From positions 215,001 to 279,000 of the forward strand of contig JACEFZ010002102.1 of the NCBI GenBank assembly GCA_014155875.1: a DNA stretch of 64,000 bases, read 5' to 3'. Within the stretch, counting starts at the first letter, position 1. The number at the start of each line of letters is the position of its first letter. This DNA is from Cepaea nemoralis. Taxonomy: Eukaryota; Mollusca; Gastropoda; Stylommatophora; Helicidae. Under the pieces are notes generated by a model that saw only the letters and a program-made list of their open reading frames with translations, searched no databases and had not been told where the DNA came from. A program made the position numbers and the translations under genes. Of this stretch, positions 10,401-17,584 are shown one piece after another.

Positions 10401-11238
10401 TCCAGTGCAGTCTCTAGCTCCTCCCCTTGTGTATTGGAGGAAGTGTTTCCCCATGATCTGCCTTTAGCGTTGAAGTCACCACAGAAAATAACATTTCTCT
10501 CGTGGCCTAATATGCCACTTAAGCACTGCCACTTCTGGGCGTCCATACTCGCATTGCGGGCATAAACATTAACCAACACGAATGGTATACTGGAATGAAC
10601 TCTCAACGCCTGTATTTGTATATCGTCACTGTCCCAACTGGACATGTCTAGCTCTGACGCCACCATGCTGTCGCGAACGAGAATCGCCGTTCCCAGATGT
10701 CGTCTGTTGTAGAAACATTTGAAGCCGGCAATTCGGAGTAGCTGATCGCCCAGTCTCGTCTCCTGGAGTGCTACAATGTCGTTCCTGTAAACTAGGGTTT
10801 CTAAAATAGAGCCCCGTTGTTTTACACTGGCACAGTTCCAATATAGAATACGGATGTTCCTGAGTCCTAGACGGTGACACTTGAGTCTAAAACGTCTCAA
10901 ACCACCGCGCTTACCTTGCTTCTTTGTCCCTGCGCGGCTACCACGCCGCTTCGTTATGTTGACTGCTGACCGCTCGGAAAAAACACGTTCTTCCGCCATG
11001 TTGAAAAAACGTAAACACAGACTGCTGAGAACCACACACGCTGCTGAAAATTCACTCAAGGATGGCTTCGCTCGATGCACGAACTCCGTAGCACCCGCGC
11101 AGATCTTGAGTAGAAACTCCTGGTTTTACATCCTGGCACACCAATTACACGCAAGAGATGAATAAATCCATCCCCTACGCGAAAAAGGTAACGAACACAA
11201 AACAACACGACCGTCCGTCGCCATCTTGAAACCGGAAG
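7411..11238 (-). mobile_element. I-superfamily LINE, near full length (copy 1)
   Basis: Runs from a 5' end near 11238 (GCCATCTTGAAACCGGAAGT region) to a 3' end near 7411, followed on the minus strand by a (TAAC)n-like tail. It holds one long frame with endonuclease, reverse transcriptase and RNase H. The left limit was fixed by alignment with copy 2 (11239-12664), which shares the CATCGAACCATTCAGTCCATAAGTG-like 3' UTR. Copy 2 starts exactly where copy 1 ends. Confidence 0.8.
7505..10999 (-). CDS. LINE polyprotein: APE endonuclease, reverse transcriptase, RNase H
   Basis: Encodes the enzymes for target-primed reverse transcription. The open frame extends to 11080, but that position is GTG. 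I chose the ATG at 10999 (MAEERVFS, AACATGG context), giving about 1164 residues. In order: an apurinic-type endonuclease (YWNCASVKQRG near residue 52, then QETRLGD, CGDFNAKGRSWGN, SDHHPC); a reverse transcriptase with IDLEDAYNRVP, GLPQGSPLSPVLFN and the catalytic YADDVLVY near residue 692; and RNase H with YTDGSV near 982, TMEVMAV, LSDSMNM and GHAGVQGNERADKLA. The EN-RT-RNH order fits the I superfamily of LINEs; the exact clade is not assigned. No CCHC gag-like ORF1 is visible. The frame has no internal stop, so this copy may be young or recently active. Confidence 0.92.
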   Translation of the reverse strand: MAEERVFSERSAVNITKRRGSRAGTKKQGKRGGLRRFRLKCHRLGLRNIRILYWNCASVKQRGSILETLVYRNDIVALQETRLGDQLLRIAGFKCFYNRRHLGTAILVRDSMVASELDMSSWDSDDIQIQALRVHSSIPFVLVNVYARNASMDAQKWQCLSGILGHERNVIFCGDFNAKGRSWGNTSSNTQGEELETALETIDLVCINSGCVTRTASRPGDEDSAIDLALVSPSLTTVCRWGVLGHHGSDHHPCSILVEKGRTRQHKLKVKTFQYDSTGQDVVSKIRRDKRRTFQGRKKSWEQPPWWSFEVEKAWVDKRSAVRRWQNAKKNRAGHPSPCLHLEREMHTKVSYFKKLVKVVKSEKWAEVCQRVSTDKSLKLFWRLHKSMSGVVKNKSISDFQGADLTWQRTDEDKGKALFERYLEQGNQTDMGGRNLAKEVTSDRCKAQNTSEEDTVTVKEIKAVLRRSNNSAPGPDGIRYDDINRCTDNELEKLADMYNNSIGSASIKEEWLHSYLIPLPKPDKDHKKIQGYRIITMQNTIGKLLEKVIARKISSQLERQGVFPPTLGGYRPKRETWTNAAVFAHDVYEGFHSGTETVAAAIDLEDAYNRVPLDFLMFQLLELNVSPFLLSWIAAALYQRKVVFRCGSWTSEPTTIYPGLPQGSPLSPVLFNAYTVRITSEQITGPGRTLSYADDVLVYRQGKDREEVAVELQTELNRISTWCDEAGAMVNPTKATVTWFSLNNHIVNNPTPTVMLCSETVERTQAMNYLGIRFDRSLAYNVHIDQVITKAKRGLAAMRVMAAANCEQRHLCLLYDGMVMSVLEYAMAILTLSHKQIERMERIQNEAMRIILGCTRDTACRAMRYLLDFPTIEERIQVCRARAYLRINANTQHPLHSEIRKVKGSRLKRGRSWMGQAEDILQQVCSLEDLEPGEEWVQVPTDFCTSFSVCIQLDRKCRQENPAAVEAEVQALIFENSLDGDAVIYTDGSVVRHVRSSWAFTARAGGRIVKEDSGAFTETTSSLTMEVMAVSKAITWLETQTFTRACFLSDSMNMIKRIEEGSIRREWLLPLKRSRLAKISFIFVPGHAGVQGNERADKLAGEATVEGGRAMDQADILNALREVRLLREPSDDCESTNMVRLREPAIKRGVAKQEHYTGSQRRID

Positions 11239-12664
11239 TCACATCGAACCATTCAGTCCATAAGTGCTCGGATCCCCTTCCTCAGCAAATCCTGCAGCGT
11301 GTAGCGGCTCACGACACTAGTTCTGTGTTGATTAATCAATCTTCTTTGGCTTCCTGCGTAGTGTTCTTGTTTGGCAACACCTCTTTTAATTTGCAGTTCT
11401 CGCAGTCTGATCATGGTTGTAGATTCACAGTCATCGCTTGGTCCTCGCAGCAGTCTTACTTCTCGTAGAGCAATCAGAATGTCAGCCTGGTCCATAGCGC
11501 GTCCGCCCTCTACAGTAGCCTTACCTACGAGCTTCTCAGCACGCTCATTTCCTTGTACTCCCGCATGCCCTGGCACGAAGATGAAACTAATCTTTGCCAG
11601 CCGAGACCGCTCCAGAGACAGTAACCACTCTCTTCGGATCCACCCCCATCTCTATCCTCTTGAGCATACTCATTGAGTCGCTAAGGAAACATGCCCTAGT
11701 GAATGTCTGTGTCTCGAGCCATGTTATTGCTTTACTTACTGCCATGACTTCCATAGTCTGGCTACTTGTGGTCTCAGCAAAAGCACCAGAGTCCTCCTTC
11801 ACAATTCTCCCTCCGGCCTGCGCCGTAAAAGCCCATGAGCTTCTCACATGTCGGACGACCGACCCATCTGTGTATATGACAGCATCACGGTCTAACGAAT
11901 TCTCGAAAATCAAAGCTTGTACTTGTGCCTCCACAGCAGCCGGATTTTCTTGTCTGAATTTTCTGTCTAGTTGGATGCAGACTGAAAGAGACGTACAGAA
12001 ATCTGTTGGCACTTGTACCCACTCCTCGCCAGGTTCTAAGTCCTCAAGTGAACATACCTGTTGAAGAATGTCCTCGGCTTGACCCATCCACGACCTTCCT
12101 CTTTTTAACCTACTGCCCTTCACCTTCCTAATTTCACTATGCAGTGGATGTTGTGTTTTGCGTTAACTCTGAGGTAGGCACATGCTCTGCAAATTTGTAT
12201 TCTGTCTTCAATGGTTGGAAAATCAAGAAAGGTAGCGCAGCGTCCTGCATGCTGTATCTCTTGTACATCCAAGAATAATGCGCATGGCTTCGTTCTGTAT
12301 CCTTCTCCATCCTTTCTATCTGCTTACGGCTGAGAGTCAGGATCAGCCATCAGCATACTGCAAAAACAGACATGACCAGCTCTTCGTACAGAGACATAGA
12401 TGCGCTGCTCAAAGTTTCCTGTTTGTTGCGCCCATCCCTGCATCGAGCCAAACCCTACTTGGCCTTGTTATCCACCTGGTCTATGTGCTCGATAATAAGC
12501 AAGGCCTTCGATCAAACGTATCTCCAGGGTAATCATTTCGCCTGCGTTCTTTCCACAGTCTTCTGAACACAGCTTTACAGTTGGTGTTGGAGTGTTGACA
12601 ATATTATTATTCAAAGAGAACCATGTCACTGTTGCCTTTCTTGGGTTGATCATTGCCCCAGCTT
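11239..12664 (-). pseudogene. 5'-truncated I-like LINE, copy 2
   Basis: Aligns over its whole length with 7411-8822 of copy 1: 3' UTR, RNase H (GHAGVQGNERAEKL, YTDGSVVRHVRSSWAF, LSDSMSMLKRIE) and the end of the RT region. Frames are broken near 11580 and upstream of 12123, so it is a pseudogene. Its 3' end touches the 5' end of copy 1 in the same orientation. Its 5' limit at about 12664 coincides with a switch to unrelated RTE-like sequence. Confidence 0.88.
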
Positions 12665-13035
12665 CTCCTTCTGCGTTTAAAGTTGTCACTAAGTTCTCCA
12701 ATCCATTTCTTCTCATAACATGTCCAAAAAATGTCGACTGTCTACGTTTAATTTCTCTAATCAATTTACGATTTTTATTTGTCTCCTGTAGTACTTGGTC
12801 ATTGGTTTTACTGTCTGTCCATGGTATTCTTTGCATTTTCCTCAGAAACCACATTGATGTTTTTCAGCTTGACTGCACATTGTCCAAGTTTCACATCCAT
12901 ACAAAAGAACAGGCTCTGTGTAACCCCTCACACTCTTTCTCGTTTCAATTGACATCTTTTTATTGGTCAGAATGTTTCATCTTGCTAAAGGCTACTTTCG
13001 CCATGGCGATTCTTGTTCTAATCTCTTGACACTAT
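12665..13035 (-). pseudogene. RTE-like LINE C-terminal fragment fused to copy 2
   Basis: The minus strand reads FLRKMQRIPWTDSKTND, VLQETNKNRKLIREIKRRQ and FFGHVMRRNGLENLVTT: the thumb/C-terminal region of RTE-like reverse transcriptases (RTE-A group here). It continues without a gap into copy 2 of the I-like LINE, and a 128-codon frame (12468-12854) crosses the joint. The sequence stops matching the family near 13035. Confidence 0.8.
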
Positions 13036-13289
13036 ATCAAATTCAGAAGGTGATCGAGTGGGAGGGGAGGCCTAAAAGGAATGAATGGTTTTTCCCTTTA
13101 TCTGTGGCAAATTTCCTTGATCACCTTGTCTTCTAGAAGTGAGTGAGAATGTAAATTCATCCCATCTGGGATCCCCTAGACAAACTTAGCAAATATTCTC
13201 ATATATTAAATCCTACATCCCACAACTATTATGACACAAGAAAAACATCATTGTGGAACCCTGTTGGCAGAAATTGACAAACTCCAATG
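13036..13289. other. Unrecognised sequence
   Basis: Nothing recognised between the LINE fragment and the following repeat. Confidence 0.4.
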
Positions 13290-13520
13290 AAGCAGGAATA
13301 CTTCTTCTTCTTTTTCTCCTGCGTTCATCCGGAGAGTTTTTTCGGACGTTGTTGCGTTGTGCCTGTTTACAGCAGAGCTGCGTTCTTGCGCCGTTAGGCC
13401 GACATATCCGACTTCTGCGGGCATTTGTTGACTGGGTTGACCTTCCCGGGTGTTTCGTAGGACGTTTGACTCTCACTGTTGTGATGTTATTCCCCTACCC
13501 CGGCTGGCTCATTTAGAACA
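13290..13520 (-). repeat. Dispersed repeat with (GAA)n side, copy 1
   Basis: Shares an ordered set of motifs with 15228-15361: TTCATCCGGA, TTCGGACGT, GCGTTGTGCCTGTTTACAGCA, GCCGTTAGG and CCTTCCCGGG. Both copies have a CTT/TTC-rich tract on their left. On the minus strand the tract would be a 3' (GAA)n tail, so a retroposon origin is possible. No coding content was recognised. Confidence 0.65.
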
Positions 13521-13944
13521 GCCGAAGACATCCCGGTAAGCCTTCAAGAGAAGGCGGGAGCAGACCATGGGCATTCCCCGCCATCCAAGGAGACTTCCAT
13601 AGTTGCAAAGCCGACATATAGCACTTTAGTACTGGGCTCACAAAAGTAATCGTCACGTCCTGCACATGGCTGCTTAGCCTCACTTCCGTATATTGGGCCT
13701 TCCGTTCAGCATAGGCTGTTCCTCCGGAAACCAGAAGAATGCTGTCTGCAGATGACATTCACACAGTGAGCTTTCGATTCGGACTTTTCACGTAATGGAT
13801 TTGCTATCGAAACAATATTCCGTTTCTTGCCACTAGGACACTTTTTCCATCTTTGATGAACCCACACAATAAGAAACAGGAATACAACACCTTCATGTAT
13901 TACGCTGCTGGGTAAAAGTATACTTCGACATTCGACTTCATCGT
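13521..13944. other. Unrecognised sequence
   Basis: A minus-strand frame of 81 codons (13513-13758) has no recognised domain. Confidence 0.4.
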
Positions 13945-14600
13945 TATCATCATGAGCCAGGTCAATAAGTATGGGCGTTCATGAACTGCATTCTTACATC
14001 ACAAGTCTCGGACCAGGTCTATGTTTTGTCCCGTTTATGTGATGCGGCTAAGCCATCGAGGTATAGGGTGTATTTTTATTGACTGTGGGGTTCTTGAAAA
14101 TATTGCCGTTCCAAGTTTTATATTCACCCTCTGTGGAGTTTATGCAGCATAAAAGGTAAATACAAAACTTAGAACGGCAATATTTTCAAAAACCCCACAG
14201 TCATTGAAATTACACCCTAAATTTAATCAATCTGTCTTCCTTTTGCTCTTTTCCCATCAAGTTTGCAAGTCGTCAATAAGTTTTCAATTTCATTTCCTCT
14301 CTCAACATGCCTAAACATCTGTACTTTCAACATGTAATTTTCTAATCAAATTAATTTGTTTCTTGAAAGACTGCCTCATTCGTTTTTGAATTCGTCTGTA
14401 GTATTCTTTGCATTTCATTCAGAAACAACATTTCCCCTGCCATTACATACATACATACATGTATATTTGATTTTTCAATTCGTCTGGTTTTTGTCCATGT
14501 TTCATGCGAATTTTATGTTACAGACACTCATTTTCTCACTGCAATGATCAGATTTTTGGGATGTGTTCCATATTGCAAAAGGCTACTTTTTTCATATTGA
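13945..14600 (-). pseudogene. RTE-A LINE 3' portion, interrupted by a MITE
   Basis: Minus-strand homology to the RTE-A C-terminus (NEIENLLTTCKLDGKRAKGRQ just right of the MITE). The matching GLAxxHKRDKT-type tail is just left of it, collinear with 54590-54700. The region 14380-14600 parallels 12820-13030 (TATTCTTTGCATTT...CAGAAAC). Stops and indels throughout. A 152-bp inverted-repeat element at 14066-14217 splits it. Confidence 0.72.
14066..14217. mobile_element. 152-bp MITE with TA target duplication
   Basis: Nearly the whole element is a hairpin: arms of about 63 bp beginning GGGTGTATTTTTATTGACTG and ending CAGTCATTGAAATTACACCC around a loop of about 25 bp. It is flanked by TA on both sides and sits inside an otherwise collinear LINE fragment. 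This fits a Tc1/mariner-type non-autonomous element; it has no coding capacity. Confidence 0.88.
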
Positions 14601-14736
14601 TTCTTGTTCTAGTCTCTACCAGACATCTTCCGTCAGATGTCATAACAGTTGTGAGATAGTTATATCGATTCATTTGTTTAAGAATTGTGTCATTTACTTG
14701 GATGCTACATTATTGTGTTTCTTTCTTCTTGGAGAC

Positions 14737-15227
14737 AGACTTCTTCTTCTTCTTCTTGTTCTTCTTGTTCTTCTTGTTCTTCTTCTTCTTCTTCTTCTTC
14801 TTCTTCTTCTTCTTCTTCTTCTTCTTCTTCTTCTTCTTCTCTTCTTCTTCTTCTTCTTCTTCTTCTTCTTCTTCTCTCTTCCTCCTCCTCCTCCTCCTCC
14901 TCCTCCTTCTTCTTCTTCTTCTTCTTCTTCTTCTTCTTCTTCTTCTTCTTCTTCTTCTTCTTCTTCTTCTTCTTCTTCTTCTTCTTCTTCTTCTTCTTCT
15001 TCTTCTTCTTCTTCTCCTCCTCCTCCTCCTCCTCCTCCTCCTCCTTCTTCTTCTTCTTCTTCTTCTTCTTTCTTCTTCTTCTTCTTCTTCTTCTTCTTCT
15101 TCTTCTTCTTCTCCTCCTCCTCCTCCTCCTCCTCCTCCTCCTCCTTCTTCTTCTTCTTCTTCTTCTTCTTCTTCTTCTTCTTCTTCTTCTTCTTCTTCTT
15201 CTTCTTCTTCTTCTTCTTCTTCTTCTT
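14737..15227. repeat. (CTT)n/(CCT)n pyrimidine microsatellite
   Basis: About 490 bases of CTT triplets with four sharply bounded CCT blocks. It generates long Ser/Leu/Phe and Arg/Glu/Lys frames that are artefacts. Confidence 0.97.
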
Positions 15228-15361
15228 CGTTCATCCGGATTTTTTTTTCGGACGTGACTGCGTTGTGCCTGTTTACAGCAAAGCTGTGTTCTTATGCCGT
15301 TAGGAGACACATCCGACTTTTGTTGGCATGTGTTGACCGGTTGTGCCTTCCCGGGGTTGGA
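15228..15361 (-). repeat. Dispersed repeat with (GAA)n side, copy 2
   Basis: Second copy of the repeat at 13290-13520, directly attached to the pyrimidine microsatellite. The shared order of motifs (GTTCATCCGGA, CGGACGT, TTGTGCCTGTTTACAGCA, GCCGTTAGG) shows common descent. The microsatellite may be the expanded tail of this copy. Confidence 0.65.
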
Positions 15362-15555
15362 GATAGACTATACCTTCTGTTTTGTTACAATTTATTTCTA
15401 AACTTAGGTGCCCACTGTGTATAATAACAGCATCCACTAAATGATGTAGAGTCGGATCATTGTCTGCAGTTGTTTGTTCTGCAAATCTTATTATATTGAT
15501 GGTGTGTCTTCCCAGTGCAATTCCGCTCACGCCTGTACAATTGCTCATGATATTT
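15362..15555 (-). pseudogene. RTE-like reverse transcriptase palm fragment
   Basis: The minus strand contains INIIRFAEQT, where the catalytic FADD has decayed to FAEQ, then LHHLVDAV and LEINCNKTE. This is the usual order after the FADD motif in RTE-like reverse transcriptases. Short and inactive. Confidence 0.7.
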
Positions 15556-16689
15556 TCTTCACTAAGTAAGTAAAAAGAGTTCTACAGACATTGTACATCA
15601 GTGACTCACACCTTTCTTGATCGACTAATATTGGAAAACTTCGGTATCACGTTTATAGCACATGTTGTTTTCAATATATGCTATGGTCAAGTCATTTGTA
15701 GATTTGCAGTTATTTGTATCATTTTGACATTCGTACTCTACCTAACGCCTGTGTGTATTCGTTGGAGCAAACATGTAGATCTTTACTTATATCTAATGCT
15801 CGATTAATGTTCTATGAAAATACACAACATATGTTATTCTTAAGTTCTATGAACACCTATTCGTCTGTCACTATTTCTGGTTGTACTGCCAATATAACTC
15901 ATTGCATGATGATTGTTAACACATATTTCGGGTGTCTCAGTAAGCTAATTGTAGATGTTGATCACATTGTGTGGCTCTTGATTACTTCAGAATAAATAAA
16001 ACATAAACGTAAATAGATCAGGAAGTATGCCTGCAAAAGCATATATTGTAATCAGCAGACTACCTGATCTTTTTAATATTCTTCTAAGCACTTTCAGTAA
16101 TGTTGTCTGGATTGTGGTCTTGGCCCATTTCATATAGCTAAGAGTATTCGCAAATTCCATCTTCAAAATTGGTTGTCCTTCATTTTTATTGGGAATATCG
16201 AACTATTTCTTGCATGAATTGTTATAAAGGTCTTACACATACTGTGACCACGTATCTAAAATCGGATCCAAGGCCATTATGAATCGATCTTTGTTTTACA
16301 GGCAACCCTGTAATATTGGTACTTTTGTCTTAGTTCTGTCATAAATTCTTATGTGCATTATTTCGCATTTGAGTGTGTTGTGCTGTTTTCCGGTTTTCCT
16401 GAAGCCATTTCTCGTTGCCGCTTTAAGTAATTTTCTACATTTATTTTAAACCCCTTTATTTTGTGATTAGTTATCATTTTTGTTACTTCCTGTTTTGTTT
16501 TCAGATTTCATATATATTCTATTTCCTATAGCCTTATTATATTCACTTTAGAAGAATTAATGTTTCTGCCACCTGTCTGACGGAGTTCTAAAATATTTCC
16601 CATTGGCCGTTAATATCTTGAAGTATGATTTTTAGGTTAAACAATGTATCATATCTATTTATATTTTGTATTCTATGTTGAATGGATTT
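15556..16689 (-). other. Probable decayed LINE interior
   Basis: No motif can be read. It lies between an RT fragment (15362-15555) and an endonuclease fragment (16690-17160) on the same strand in the correct order. It is therefore probably the eroded middle of a single RTE-like copy. Confidence 0.4.
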
Positions 16690-17160
16690 TTTTTATCTCC
16701 TTATCATTCTTTAGTGCACACATATCTAATGTATTGTTGATGTAGTTTGTCATTCTTAAGTGTGCATGTATCTTTCCTTTAACTATTTTATAATCGCTGT
16801 AGCAGTCTGCATTTGATGCAGTCGTTGCAACTTTTAAAACATGTGAGAATCTTCTGTCCACTGGGATGCGTTCAGGCTGGTTCTGAATTATAATCAAGAC
16901 TCCGCCGCGTTTATAATCTTCATGAATGTTGATGCGTACTCTTTAGTTTGTGTCCGAGATTTTTCACTTCTGTAAGGAATAATCCAGGTTATTACAAACA
17001 TTAAAATATATTATTTCTCTGCCGTCTGCTGTATTAGCATACACTTGAATGATGTTGACACCAAACGCGGTAAATTTAAATTTAAAAGTAATAAGTAATA
17101 TTCTCGCTGCCCACTATCCTTTTATAGACATTGATTTTTCCAGGTCTCTTTAATGGTTTT
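16690..17160 (-). pseudogene. RTE-like endonuclease fragment
   Basis: The minus strand shows FTAFGVNIIQVYANTAD (the 'VIQVYAPT' region of RTE-like endonucleases). Further on it shows RIPVDRRFSHVLKV and NADCYSDYKIVKGKI, corresponding to the C-terminal 'SDH' motif with the catalytic His replaced by Tyr. Frameshifted and inactive. Confidence 0.65.
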
Positions 17161-17182
17161 CTCCCCCATCACATGTAATTAC

Positions 17183-17290
17183 ATAGTTCAAAACAATGTT
17201 TTCCCGTAGCAAATTTGAATAACGAAGACACAAACATTAGACTGCATGATTTTTGCCTGACATATTTCGCAGCATCTCGTCATAATTCAA
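17183..17290 (-). mobile_element. Penelope-type terminal repeat, minus copy
   Basis: Matches 59285-59390: TTCAAAACAATGTTTTCCCG, then AATTTGAATAACGAAGACAC, then a decayed hammerhead core (GACGAG...GCGAAATATGTCAGGC on the minus strand). Facing it 30 bases away is a plus-strand copy, so the two form an inverted pair with no coding sequence between them. Confidence 0.75.
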
Positions 17291-17317
17291 AGTCTAGGTA
17301 GACAATTCAGATTATTG

Positions 17318-17478
17318 TGTGAATAATGTATGGTGTATATTTCAACATGAAGGATTTATCTTATTACTTTAACTTATGTTGTATTATTTCTGCAGTAGGT
17401 AGCTGACGAAATGCAGAGAAATATGCCAGATAATAAATCGTGCAGTCTGTTGTTTCTGTCTTCGTTATTCAATATTAT
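17318..17478 (+). mobile_element. Penelope-type terminal repeat, plus copy
   Basis: Collinear with 60757-60900: TATATTTCAACATGAAGGA, TTATCT, then CTGACGAA and GAAATATGCCAGATAATAAA, ending TGTCTTCGTTATTCAAT. The hammerhead core has CTGACGAA instead of CTGACGAG and a changed stem II, so activity is doubtful. Confidence 0.75.
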
Positions 17479-17584
17479 AGTTGTCAGCCATTCTGTAGCT
17501 GTCTATATGGTGATGGAAAGTCTAGACAGGACCATGAGAAAGATGTTATTACATGTCGAGTCATACATTCAGCAGTAATAGCAG

